From IMCC45349 sp047219225 (lineage in GTDB: Bacteria; Bacteroidota; Bacteroidia; Flavobacteriales; Flavobacteriaceae), in the NCBI RefSeq assembly GCF_047219225.1, contig NZ_CP178208.1:3038001-3102000 (forward strand): 64,000 nt of DNA, given 5' to 3'. A program made the position numbers and the translations under genes. The notes below the pieces were generated by a model. It made no database searches. It worked only from the letters and a program-made list of their open reading frames with translations, and was not told the DNA's origin. Shown here piece by piece: positions 51,590-60,010 of this stretch (position 1 is the stretch's first letter; each line of letters starts with the position of its first letter).

Positions 51590-54385
51590 ATGAAGCAATT
51601 TATATTACCAATATTTGCGTTAATGTGCCTTAGTACATTAGCGCAAAAAAAGGTGTTAGACCATCCCGATTTTGATATTTGGAATACCGTAAAAGGACAA
51701 ACCATTTCTACCGATGGAAACTATGTAATGTACTCGTTAGAGCGTGGTGAAACTGATAATTTTTTAAAGATTAAATCTCCAAAGGGTGAAACTGTTTTTA
51801 ATTACGATAGAGCTAGTAAAGGACAATTTACAAATGATGTAAAACAAGCATTATTCACTATTAAGCCTTGGCATGATAGCATCGTTGCTTTAAAACGTAA
51901 AAAGGTAAAGAAGTCTAAGTTACCTAAAGATTCATTAGGAATTTACAATCTGGCAACTGGTGAATTAGATAAAATAGGACATATAAAGTCTTATAAATTG
52001 CCAGCGCATTGGTCTGGGTATGTATTTTATCAGTTAGGAGCTATTAAAACTCCAAAAAAAGAAGTTGCTAAAGACAGTACTTCTGAAGAAAAACCTAAGA
52101 AAATTAAAAAGGTAGGAAAAGACAATGGCTACCATTTAGTGGTTAGAAATTTAACTACTAAAGCTCAAGATACCTTTAAGTATGTGACTAATTATAGTTT
52201 TGCTAAAAAAGGAAAAGTACTAGCTTTTACAAGTACTGGTGATGATGCCGATTTTAAAGCAGGTGCTTATGTGTACAATTTGGACACTAAGGGTTTAACA
52301 CAGGTTTTAGAAGCTAATGCAAAAGCTAAATACTACCAATTACAGTTTAGTGAAAATGGTGAGCGTTTAGGGTTTGTAGTGGATAAGGATACTACTAAAG
52401 TACAAGTACGTCCTAATCAATTATACTCTTGGGCTAAAGGTATGGACGCTGCTAAGTTATTAATGGATAAAGATTCTGCTCCAAGAGGGTTTAGAGTGTC
52501 GTCTGATGGTAATTTAAGTTTTTCAAAAGATGCTACTAAGTTATATTTTGGATTAGCAACACCACCAATTGTTAAAGATACGACACTAATAGACGAGGAA
52601 ATAGTAAATGTAGAAGTTTGGACTTATGATGAGCCTAGACTTTATACTGTACAAGAGTTACAAGTAAAAAATGATCGTAAAAAGTCTTATCAAACAGCTT
52701 ATCATTTAGCGACTAATAAAGTAGTGTCTTTGGCTTCACCAGAATATCCAAGTGTACGTTTAGGAAATGAAGGTAACGCAGCTTATGCATTAGTAAACAC
52801 ACCAAAGCCTTATCAATTACAAAGTCAATGGGAAGGTAGTAATGCTAGAGATTATGCTTTAGTAAATGTTAATACAGGAACAACAACATCTATACTTAAG
52901 AAGATAAAAGGACGTATTAACTTGAGTCCGAATGGTAAATATGCTTTTGGATATAGCATTACAGATAGTACATGGTTTACATACAATGTTGCTAGCAATA
53001 AACGTGTGAATTTAACTAAAGGTGTTCAGTTTTATGATGAATTAAACGATTATCCTAACTACCCATATTCTTATGGATATGCTGGATGGACTACTAATGA
53101 TACTGAAATATTAATTTATGATCGTTATGATATTTGGGCTTTTAATCCAGATACAGGAGCAAAGCGACAGTTAACACATGGACGTAGTTCAAAAACGAGT
53201 TATCGTTATGAGTGGTTAGATGATGAGTTACGTTATATTCCATCTGGTGAAAAGTGGATTTTTTCTACGTTTAACGAAGCCAATAAAGATGCTGGTTATT
53301 ACGAATATAACTCTAAAACTAATAAGGGAAAGCAGCTTGTAGAAGGCGCTTATCGCTTTAGAAGATTACAAAAGGCACAACACAGTGATGCTATTATTTA
53401 TTCACGTGAATCGTTTAAGGAGTTTCCAAATGTGCGTTATTCTGATTTAAGCTTTAAGAAGTCGACAGTATTAAGTGATGCAAATCCACAGCAAGATAGT
53501 TACAATTGGGGAACCATAGAGTTGGTAGAATGGACATCGTTAGATGGGAAACCGCTACAAGGTATGCTGGTAAAGCCAGAAAACTTTGATCCTAATAAAA
53601 AGTATCCAATGATTGTGAACTTTTATGAAACAAGCTCGGATAGATTACACCAACATAAAGCACCAAATCCTGGGCGTTCTACAATTAACTATAGTTTTTA
53701 TGCTAGTAGAGGGTATTTAATATTTAATCCAGATGTGCATTACCGTGTAGGATATCCTGGTGAGAGTGCCTTAAATTGTGTGATTCCAGGTGTAACAGCC
53801 TTGATAGAACAAGGATTTGTAGATAAGGATAATATTGGTGTGCAAGGACATAGTTGGGGTGGTTATCAAATTGCGTATTTAGTAACAAAAACCGATATGT
53901 TTAAAGCCGCAGAATCTGGTGCGCCAGTACCTAATATGATTAGTGCTTATGGAGGTATTCGTTGGTGGACAGGATTAAGTAGGCAGTTTCAATACGAGCA
54001 CACACAAAGTAGGATAGGAGGTACGCCTTGGGAATATCCACAACGTTATATTGAGAATTCGCCAATATTTAATATTGATAAAATAAACACGCCTTTACTA
54101 ATTATGCATAACGATGCTGATGGACACGTGCCATGGTATCAAGGTATTGAGTTTTTTGTGAGTTTACGTCGTTTAGGAAAACCATCTTGGTTTTTGAACT
54201 ATAACGATGAGCCACATTGGCCTTTAAAAATGCAAAACCGTAAAGACTTTAATATACGTATGCAACAATACTTTGATTATTACTTAAAAGGTGCTGCAAA
54301 ACCAGTTTGGATGGAACGTGGTGTACCAGCGATTGAAAAGGGTATTAATCAAGGATTGGAGTTAATGGAAACTAAAACTAACTAA
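51590..54385 (+). CDS. S9 family serine peptidase (prolyl oligopeptidase type)
   Basis: The 931-residue protein has a signal peptide (MKQFILPIFALMCLSTLAQ), an N-terminal beta-propeller half and a C-terminal alpha/beta-hydrolase. The catalytic Ser is in GHSWGGYQ (residue 755), the Asp in HNDADGHVPWYQ and the His in NDEPHWPLKMQ. It should cut small peptides in the periplasm or at the surface, perhaps after Pro. It is seven bases downstream of the BNR gene, so they are an operon. Two hairpin terminators follow it. Confidence 0.93.
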   Translation: MKQFILPIFALMCLSTLAQKKVLDHPDFDIWNTVKGQTISTDGNYVMYSLERGETDNFLKIKSPKGETVFNYDRASKGQFTNDVKQALFTIKPWHDSIVALKRKKVKKSKLPKDSLGIYNLATGELDKIGHIKSYKLPAHWSGYVFYQLGAIKTPKKEVAKDSTSEEKPKKIKKVGKDNGYHLVVRNLTTKAQDTFKYVTNYSFAKKGKVLAFTSTGDDADFKAGAYVYNLDTKGLTQVLEANAKAKYYQLQFSENGERLGFVVDKDTTKVQVRPNQLYSWAKGMDAAKLLMDKDSAPRGFRVSSDGNLSFSKDATKLYFGLATPPIVKDTTLIDEEIVNVEVWTYDEPRLYTVQELQVKNDRKKSYQTAYHLATNKVVSLASPEYPSVRLGNEGNAAYALVNTPKPYQLQSQWEGSNARDYALVNVNTGTTTSILKKIKGRINLSPNGKYAFGYSITDSTWFTYNVASNKRVNLTKGVQFYDELNDYPNYPYSYGYAGWTTNDTEILIYDRYDIWAFNPDTGAKRQLTHGRSSKTSYRYEWLDDELRYIPSGEKWIFSTFNEANKDAGYYEYNSKTNKGKQLVEGAYRFRRLQKAQHSDAIIYSRESFKEFPNVRYSDLSFKKSTVLSDANPQQDSYNWGTIELVEWTSLDGKPLQGMLVKPENFDPNKKYPMIVNFYETSSDRLHQHKAPNPGRSTINYSFYASRGYLIFNPDVHYRVGYPGESALNCVIPGVTALIEQGFVDKDNIGVQGHSWGGYQIAYLVTKTDMFKAAESGAPVPNMISAYGGIRWWTGLSRQFQYEHTQSRIGGTPWEYPQRYIENSPIFNIDKINTPLLIMHNDADGHVPWYQGIEFFVSLRRLGKPSWFLNYNDEPHWPLKMQNRKDFNIRMQQYFDYYLKGAAKPVWMERGVPAIEKGINQGLELMETKTN

Positions 54386-54424
54386 TAGATACTATTATAA
54401 GTTTTACTTTAAGTTGTTAATTGA

Positions 54425-54454
54425 AAAAGCCAGCTCGTTTGAGTTGGCTTTTTG
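54425..54454 (+). terminator. Terminator after the S9 peptidase gene
   Basis: AGCCAGCTC (54428-54436) pairs with GAGTTGGCT (54441-54449), with one G-T pair, around GTTT. A T-run follows it. A good fit to an intrinsic terminator on the plus strand. Confidence 0.85.
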
Positions 54455-54496
54455 TTTTTTGATGAGAAGACAACAATATACTTGCTTAGTAAAAGT

Positions 54497-54528
54497 AAAA
54501 GCTCTTATAAAATATATAAGAGCTTTTG
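54497..54528. terminator. Second hairpin terminator, before the lipoprotein gene end
   Basis: GCTCTTATA (54501-54509) pairs with TATAAGAGC (54515-54523) around AAATA, with A and T runs on both sides. It can terminate either the S9 or the lipoprotein transcript (minus strand). Confidence 0.75.
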
Positions 54529-54583
54529 TTTAATATAGTTATAACTCTAACTAATTAAAAAGGTGTAAAAAATATTATACTAT

Positions 54584-55072
54584 TTAATTTTTTGTGAATA
54601 CTAAAGTGTCTGTACCACCATTTCCTCCACTAATGTCTATAAGACTTATTGTTGTTGAATTATGACTTACAATATCCCAATCGTCAATTAAGTCGTCAAA
54701 ATCATTATTCTCTGACACATTAAATGAGATGTTGAAATCTATATCGTCGTCGTCATTAGAACTACTATCATCATTACTGTTACTTGAATCGGTTACAGAC
54801 CAAGAACCTGTATAAGTTGTGTTGCCGTTAGTTGCAGTAAGAGTACCATTAGCATCAAAAGTGAAATTATAGCCAGTGAAGTCGTTAGTTTCATCCTGAC
54901 CAGAGTCTATAAAACTAGATACTCTCCATGTTCCAGATTCTACTTCGTTTTCAATTTGCGCTATTTCTTGACTGTTATTGTTTGAATCGCCATCGTCGTC
55001 ACTTGAGCACATTGCGGACATTAATGATACGCTTAAAGTTAAAAGTACCATTCTTAAAATTCTTGTTTTCAT
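54584..55072 (-). CDS. Acidic lipoprotein, lipocalin-like
   Basis: The signal peptide ends near M-S-A-M-C, with Cys at about residue 22, followed at once by SSDDDGDSN. Acidic residues after the lipid-modified Cys fit the Bacteroidota signal for export to the surface. The body shows lipocalin-like strand order: SGTWRVSSFIDSG, GYNFTFDANGTLTATNG and TTYTGSWSVTD, then an acidic low-complexity stretch (SNSNDDSSSNDDDDIDFN). It probably is a surface-exposed lipoprotein of unknown ligand. A 16-bp palindrome lies 25 bases upstream of its start. Confidence 0.82.
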   Translation of the reverse strand: MKTRILRMVLLTLSVSLMSAMCSSDDDGDSNNNSQEIAQIENEVESGTWRVSSFIDSGQDETNDFTGYNFTFDANGTLTATNGNTTYTGSWSVTDSSNSNDDSSSNDDDDIDFNISFNVSENNDFDDLIDDWDIVSHNSTTISLIDISGGNGGTDTLVFTKN

Positions 55073-55096
55073 GATTAATCAATTTAGTTGTTTGTC

Positions 55097-55112
55097 GTTA
55101 TATTAATATAAC
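55097..55112 (-). promoter_or_regulatory. Perfect 16-bp palindrome upstream of the lipoprotein gene
   Basis: GTTATATTAATATAAC is a perfect palindrome 25 bases upstream of the lipoprotein ATG. The position fits an operator. A near copy, GTTTATTAATGTAAC, lies beside the third copy of the flanking repeat at 57557-57571. Confidence 0.5.
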
Positions 55113-55145
55113 AAGCTAATTATTGAAACTCCTACCTTAGGTTTT
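55109..55145. repeat. TCCTACCT repeat, copy 1
   Basis: TAACAAGCTAATTATTGAAA followed by CTCCTACCTTAGG. It is related to copies at 55321-55360 and 57567-57607 and lies just upstream of the lipoprotein gene (37 bases). It is the most diverged copy. Confidence 0.55.
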
Positions 55146-55190
55146 GCTTTTTTGTAGTGCAATAAATATAGTGGATATGGATAATGAGAT

Positions 55191-55210
55191 GTCTCGACTG
55201 CGCTCGACAT
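55191..55210. repeat. REP-like GTCTCGACTGCGCTCGAC unit
   Basis: The unit GTCTCGACTGCGCTCGAC resembles small palindromic repeats common in intergenic DNA of Bacteroidota. It is far richer in G and C than the surrounding DNA. Only one copy is in this window. Confidence 0.5.
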
Positions 55211-55243
55211 GACTGTTATGGTTTGTGTGTTAATGATAAAGTA

Positions 55244-55272
55244 AAAAACTCCTGTAGCTTACAGGAGTTTTT
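55244..55272. terminator. Strong hairpin terminator after the 674-residue protein gene
   Basis: AAAAACTCCTGTA (55244-55256) pairs perfectly with TACAGGAGTTTTT (55260-55272) around GCT. It lies 96 bases past the stop of the minus-strand gene and can act on either strand. Confidence 0.85.
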
Positions 55273-55320
55273 ACCTCTAATTCACGAACAATTTATTAAA
55301 AAGGTATTATCACATGTATA

Positions 55321-55360
55321 TAACAATTAAGATGTAAAAATTCCTACCTGTGTGTTTAGA
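55321..55360. repeat. TCCTACCT repeat, copy 2
   Basis: TAACAATTAAGATGTAAAAA followed by TTCCTACCTGTGTGTTTAGA. It is close to copy 3 at 57567-57607 in the same orientation. Copies 2 and 3 flank the 674-residue protein gene, 2.2 kb apart. Confidence 0.65.
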
Positions 55361-55367
55361 ATTATAT

Positions 55368-57392
55368 TTACCTATTAGGGAAAAAGCCTTCACTATGAGG
55401 GTTTCTAAAATGGCGACGTTCTAAATCCTCAGCTTCATAACTTTCGGTTTCTCCGCCTTGTTGTGTGGTATGTGATGTGTAAGGGAAAGCATCTACACGA
55501 TGGAAGTTACCTTCATCATCTTTTGAAGCTACAAATAGCTCTTCTTGCCACTCATACCAATACATCCAATTATCGGAATAGGTTACATTTACCCAATTGC
55601 GTGATGTACCATCATCACAGACTTCGTAATGGTATTCATATTTAATTCGTAAAAATGCTTTACGCACTAAAAAGAGTCTGCCAACATGAAATAGCCATAA
55701 ATGTCTTCCTTTTAAGCTCGATGAACCTTTGCCTTTAATTTTGGTTGTTTTTTCCCAGTATTTACCACTTACTTCAACTTCTACAGGTCCTTTACTTGCT
55801 GATGCTTTTGCTGCTACTTCCCAACCGGTTTCGGTTTCGGTGACATCAATTTTACTTTGTCCTTCTGCTACAAAAAACTCGTAAGAAGGGGATAGTTGCT
55901 CTTCGTGTAGTAATGTACGGTCGTTTATGTATGAATAGCGCTGTGAGAAATAATAAACGTATTCTGTACAGTTAACACCATCGGCAGTAGAAGTGGTAAT
56001 TGTTTTTGCAGGTTTGGTTAAACCTACACTTGTAAATCCTGGTATTCCAGATTTGATTTCGCCTTCATGGTCTTCGGCACGTTTTACTTCCGATTTTGCC
56101 TTATCTAACAATTCATCGGCATCGTCCCAAGGGTTTCCTCCATCGTACTTAGGTGTTTTAAGTCCTGTTGGAACAGGACGAGAATAAGGTTTATCGCGTG
56201 CATCTGGGTCTCTAGGCTCTAGAGGTGTGCTTTGAGGTATGCTTCTTGCTTTGTTACGCTCACGCTTTATATCGGCTTCAGGAATATGAACATAAAACTG
56301 TATGTCTGTATTATTATCGTCCGTATAATTAATGAGCTGCGCTGTACCGTTTGGGTTCATTTCATATTCAGCATTCATAATTGTTGGCAATGGATTATAA
56401 AATGGACTTGTGCTAGTTAAACTAGGTGGCTCTGGATTAGGTTGTGGGTTATTAACACTTTCGTCTTCTGTTTCGTTATTTTGATTGTCTTGAGGAGGTA
56501 GCAGTGTACAACTTATGCTAAATCCACCAGCTCTAATAGCTCTTAATTGATAGTCTTTGCTGTAAGTACCATCTGCATTGATTTCGTCCTGATTAATTAT
56601 TACTGTTTGGTTTGGACCACCTTCTAAAGCTACATTTGTAGGTGATAGATTGTCTAACTGATAGGCTACCTGTGTGTCTAAATTTTGTAATCCGAAAACT
56701 TTGATATGTAGTGTGGTGATTTCTCCACGAGCTAAATCGTATTTATCGGCATAAATTTCTAAATCAACTACATTATAAGTTTCGGTGCTAGTATTACCAT
56801 TTTCGTTAATAGTTAGCTGGTGTTCGCCAGATATACCACTTGGTAAATCGTAAACTACTTCTTGTGGTGATTCAGCCAATATATCTATTGGTTCTTGATT
56901 TAATAATATACTTGTATTAGTTGCATTACCATCAAAATTACCTGTTATAGCATTTGCATAGCCTGATCTTATGAACGCTGGTGTAGCGTAAGTGTTATTG
57001 ATTGCATTTGAAGCTGGTAATACTGTTATAGGAAAGGTAGCAACGACATTGTTTTTAGGGTCTAATACCTTTGCTATTGTGTTATTGCTAGCAGCTGTCC
57101 ATTGTTGTGGAGTTTTACCTGTGTCCCAAGTATTTTGGTCTATAACAACATTGTAATCTTGAAGTTGTTTTAATGCCTTGTCTTTTTGCTTTTGATTTTT
57201 GCCTTTAGGTTTTACGCGTACTGTTCCTGATATTACATCTCCAGAACGAATGGTACTTGGTAAATTTACTTGAATGGTTCCGTGTACTGTATTAGTACTA
57301 TTGGTTGATAATCCGTTAGAGTTTTTTTGTGCTAGAATGATATTACCTGAAATCATAAAGGCAATAAATAGCATTGTAAAATTGTTTTTCAT
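55368..57392 (-). CDS. Secreted protein of unknown family, 674 residues
   Basis: The protein has a signal peptide (MKNNFTMLFIAFMISGNIILA). I do not recognise its domains. The first 280 residues contain beta-rich, Ig-like stretches (HGTIQVNLPSTIRSGDVISG, ARGEITTLHIKVFGLQNLDT). A Pro/Asn-rich linker follows (about 300-325). The C-terminal half has Lys/Arg-rich linkers, SFVSVG-like strands and many aromatic residues (WLFHVGRLF, YHYEVCDDG, WMYWYEWQEELF). No lipobox or T9SS domain is visible. It is divergent from a patatin-like gene with 352 bases between, and similar repeats flank it. Confidence 0.7.
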   Translation of the reverse strand: MKNNFTMLFIAFMISGNIILAQKNSNGLSTNSTNTVHGTIQVNLPSTIRSGDVISGTVRVKPKGKNQKQKDKALKQLQDYNVVIDQNTWDTGKTPQQWTAASNNTIAKVLDPKNNVVATFPITVLPASNAINNTYATPAFIRSGYANAITGNFDGNATNTSILLNQEPIDILAESPQEVVYDLPSGISGEHQLTINENGNTSTETYNVVDLEIYADKYDLARGEITTLHIKVFGLQNLDTQVAYQLDNLSPTNVALEGGPNQTVIINQDEINADGTYSKDYQLRAIRAGGFSISCTLLPPQDNQNNETEDESVNNPQPNPEPPSLTSTSPFYNPLPTIMNAEYEMNPNGTAQLINYTDDNNTDIQFYVHIPEADIKRERNKARSIPQSTPLEPRDPDARDKPYSRPVPTGLKTPKYDGGNPWDDADELLDKAKSEVKRAEDHEGEIKSGIPGFTSVGLTKPAKTITTSTADGVNCTEYVYYFSQRYSYINDRTLLHEEQLSPSYEFFVAEGQSKIDVTETETGWEVAAKASASKGPVEVEVSGKYWEKTTKIKGKGSSSLKGRHLWLFHVGRLFLVRKAFLRIKYEYHYEVCDDGTSRNWVNVTYSDNWMYWYEWQEELFVASKDDEGNFHRVDAFPYTSHTTQQGGETESYEAEDLERRHFRNPHSEGFFPNR

Positions 57393-57744
57393 GACGGTTT
57401 ACTTTAGAAGTAAATTAGCAGGTAGTGAGGCAACTTAGCCAATTACTAAAGTAAATTGTGTATCATCAAATAGAAGTGTGAAGCATTAAAAACTTGTACT
57501 GTATTAAATATAAGCAATTTTGACGTACTTATCAATTAATAATGTTTCGTGGGCTTGTTTATTAATGTAACAGTTAAGATGTTAAAAGTCCTACCTGATG
57601 TCTTTATAGAGAGGGTTATTTATGATGAGATATCACACTTTTTTTGATATGATTTACTGCTATTAACAGTATGAAAAAAATAAGTATTTCTACGTATTGT
57701 GTAATGTTATAAAATTTTAGACCTTGAACACTTAAATAGCTATT
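57393..57744. other. Divergent intergenic region, 352 bp
   Basis: It contains copy 3 of the TCCTACCT repeat (57567-57607) with a near-palindrome next to it, and an ATTTCTACGTATTG block at 57686-57699. That block resembles the upstream regions at about 1.35, 4.4 and 5.86 kb. TTG at 57697-57699 with TAGACCTTG at 57718-57726 may be the patatin promoter. No gene is seen. Confidence 0.5.
57567..57607. repeat. TCCTACCT repeat, copy 3
   Basis: TAACAGTTAAGATGTTAAAA followed by GTCCTACCTGATGTCTTTAT. It matches copy 2 at 55321-55360 over about 40 positions in the same orientation. Confidence 0.65.
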
Positions 57745-59412
57745 ATGGGAGATCAATCGACATTTGTACCTTTTAAGAATATAGGATTATGTTTTAGTGG
57801 TGGTGGTTATCGCGCTACTTTTTTTGCTTTGGGTGTGGTATCGTACTTAAATGAATTAGAGTATGATGGTAAGCCTTTATTAGAGCATGTAGCAGCAATA
57901 AGTTCGGTAAGTGGCGGAACACTATTGAGTGTCGCTTATGCAAATGCAGCACAGGAGGAGGATTTTGATTTTAAAAGTTTTTTTAAAACATTTTATAACA
58001 CTTTTACTCCTGAGAATGATAAATTATTACCTACAGCTGTTGCAAAGTTAGAAGACGATGCTGTTTGGGAGGCTCATCCACATAAAAAACGCTCTTTAAT
58101 TAATGCGTTTGCTTTAACCTATGCTGAAATGCCAGTTTTTGAGGGTAATTTTTCTAGCTTTAAAAACCCAGCTTCTAGCCATTTAAAGCAAGTGTGTTTT
58201 AATGCTACTGATTTTTCTTTTGGCTTAACTTATAGATTTCAAAACACTGGTTATTTTGGTAATGATCCTTTGCACAATAAGCAAGTAAATAAATTAAAGT
58301 ATAATGTTGTGCTAGGTGATATTATAGCGTCATCATCTTGTTTTCCATTAGGGTTTGAGCCTTTAGTATTTCCTGATGATTATTTTAAAGATCAAAACAA
58401 TCCAGATTATATTGCTTTAAAGAGCTTAGACCGCTTTAAAGATGGTGTTGGTATTATGGATGGTGGTATAGCAGATAATCAAGGTATTGGTAGTATGATG
58501 CTTATTAATGAGCGTATGGATAATGGCTTGGACTTGATAATGGTAAACGATGTAGGTAGCTTTAAAATGGAACCATGGGAACAGGATACTACAAAATTGC
58601 AGAAGAGTCCGACACTTAGACATAAGCTTTCTAAATTGTTAAGCTACTTTTCTATTAAGCCACTTTATTGGTTGCCCTTGTTATTTGGTGTACTGATGGT
58701 AGTTTTAAATTCATTACACATATTTAGTAGTACAGCTTGGACTTCTTTATATATAGTAGGAAGTATATTAATAGGCGTAGGGCTAGTGCTAACTTTAATT
58801 GGTATAGTTGCAAGTATTGTAAAATCATTTGCTGTTAGAAAGTTTAATAAACTTTTGAGTAAAAATGTTCCAGAAGCTTTATTAGCAGATGTAATAAGCT
58901 TTAAGAATTTAGATATTAGTTTATTGCAGCGTATGATTACAGATAGGCTTACATCTGCTTCTAAAATGATTAATGATGTGTTTTTAAAACAAATGCGACG
59001 CTTGAACTATGATTTGTTTTACTCAAAATCTTCATTAAAACATAGACGTGTAACTGCAACAGTTTATAAATTAAATGGAATGAAGACAGCTTATTCTGGT
59101 GATGCACCAAGTTATAATAAGGAGATTAAACCTAAACCAAGTACCTTATTAACGAGTGTAGGATTGACAGCTAGTGAAACCCCAACAACTTTATGGTGGG
59201 ATCAAAAAGATATTGCTTTAAATAGAATGGATACTTTAATTGCTTGTGGTCAATTTACTGTATGTTATGAACTTATGGATTATATATTGAAATTAAAATC
59301 TAGTGATTTAGATCTAGATTTTACTGAGGTAGATAAACTTTATAGTCGCTTAAAAAGTGATTGGAAAACCTTTAATAAAAACCCTTTTTATTTGGTAAAT
59401 GAGTTGAAATAA
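57745..59412 (+). CDS. Patatin-like phospholipase with central membrane helices
   Basis: The 555-residue protein starts with the oxyanion loop ICF-type segment LCFSGGGYRATFFALG (residues about 15-30). The nucleophile is in SSVSGGTLL (Ser56), and the D-G-G motif is in GIMDGGIADNQGIG. The first Gly of the usual G-x-S-x-G is Ser here (S-V-S-G-G), a known variant in large patatins. Two membrane helices follow at about residues 312-330 and 338-360, and the last about 190 residues are a separate, unrecognised domain. It probably hydrolyses phospholipids at the inner membrane. It is divergent from the 674-residue protein. Confidence 0.85.
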   Translation: MGDQSTFVPFKNIGLCFSGGGYRATFFALGVVSYLNELEYDGKPLLEHVAAISSVSGGTLLSVAYANAAQEEDFDFKSFFKTFYNTFTPENDKLLPTAVAKLEDDAVWEAHPHKKRSLINAFALTYAEMPVFEGNFSSFKNPASSHLKQVCFNATDFSFGLTYRFQNTGYFGNDPLHNKQVNKLKYNVVLGDIIASSSCFPLGFEPLVFPDDYFKDQNNPDYIALKSLDRFKDGVGIMDGGIADNQGIGSMMLINERMDNGLDLIMVNDVGSFKMEPWEQDTTKLQKSPTLRHKLSKLLSYFSIKPLYWLPLLFGVLMVVLNSLHIFSSTAWTSLYIVGSILIGVGLVLTLIGIVASIVKSFAVRKFNKLLSKNVPEALLADVISFKNLDISLLQRMITDRLTSASKMINDVFLKQMRRLNYDLFYSKSSLKHRRVTATVYKLNGMKTAYSGDAPSYNKEIKPKPSTLLTSVGLTASETPTTLWWDQKDIALNRMDTLIACGQFTVCYELMDYILKLKSSDLDLDFTEVDKLYSRLKSDWKTFNKNPFYLVNELK

Positions 59413-59419
59413 TTATTGA

Positions 59420-59800
59420 TTATCCTTCAATAACTTCTCCTTTTTCTTTAGCTACTATTGCTCCCCAATTAGCAATAGATAATAGTATTGGTTCTAGTGA
59501 TTGTCCAAAAGGTGTTAATGCATATTCTACTTTTAAAGGCGGTTTTTTTGTATATACTTTTCTTGTTATTAACCCATCCTTTTCTAATTGTTTAAGTTGT
59601 AAACTTAATGTACGCTCTGTAATTGTTGAGATTAATTTTTTTAGTTCGCTATATCTCTTTTTTCCATCAACTAAATAAATAAGTATTACACTTTTCCATT
59701 TACCACCAATTAATTCCATAGCTATACTAGTAGTACAGGAAAACATTTTGTCGTTGTATTTTATTAAACGTTTTTTATGTTCAATCTTCATAATGCGCAT
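59420..59800 (-). CDS. HxlR-family transcriptional regulator
   Basis: The protein shows the HxlR pattern: FSCTTSIAMELIGGKWKSVI at the start, YSELKKLISTITERTLSLQL with the recognition helix, and RKVYTKKPPLKVEYALTPFG as the wing. An early Cys in F-S-C-T may sense thiol-reactive compounds, as in other members. It is divergent from a nitroreductase-type gene, with two identical 17-base palindromes between. ATGs at 59800 and 59791 and a TTG at 59812 are all possible starts. Confidence 0.9.
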   Translation of the reverse strand: MRIMKIEHKKRLIKYNDKMFSCTTSIAMELIGGKWKSVILIYLVDGKKRYSELKKLISTITERTLSLQLKQLEKDGLITRKVYTKKPPLKVEYALTPFGQSLEPILLSIANWGAIVAKEKGEVIEG

Positions 59801-59839
59801 ATTTGAATGCAAAGTTATAATACTATACTAAATAATACA

Positions 59840-59856
59840 ACTATACTTTTTATAGT
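59840..59856. promoter_or_regulatory. HxlR operator candidate 1
   Basis: ACTATACTTTTTATAGT is a 6-5-6 palindrome (ACTATA/TATAGT). It lies 40 bases upstream of the HxlR start, fitting autoregulation. The same 17 bases recur at 59965-59981. Confidence 0.7.
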
Positions 59857-59964
59857 TTTATTTTACATGTGTAAAAAACTGATAATCAATAATTAATGAT
59901 GATTTTTAGATACTATCATTTTTGACCGTTATTGCATAATAAGTTTACTGTACTTAATTTTGTC

Positions 59965-59981
59965 ACTATACTTTTTATAGT
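59965..59981. promoter_or_regulatory. HxlR operator candidate 2
   Basis: This is an exact second copy of ACTATACTTTTTATAGT, 29 bases upstream of the nitroreductase ATG. Its position in the promoter fits repression or induction of that gene. Confidence 0.7.
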
Positions 59982-60010
59982 ATAATAATTAATGAATAAA
60001 AAAAGATAAA

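Noticed and set aside
57745..59412. Patatin as a CBASS-type defence effector (CapV)
   Set aside because: No CD-NTase or other CBASS gene is adjacent; the protein has its own membrane helices and an unrelated neighbour.
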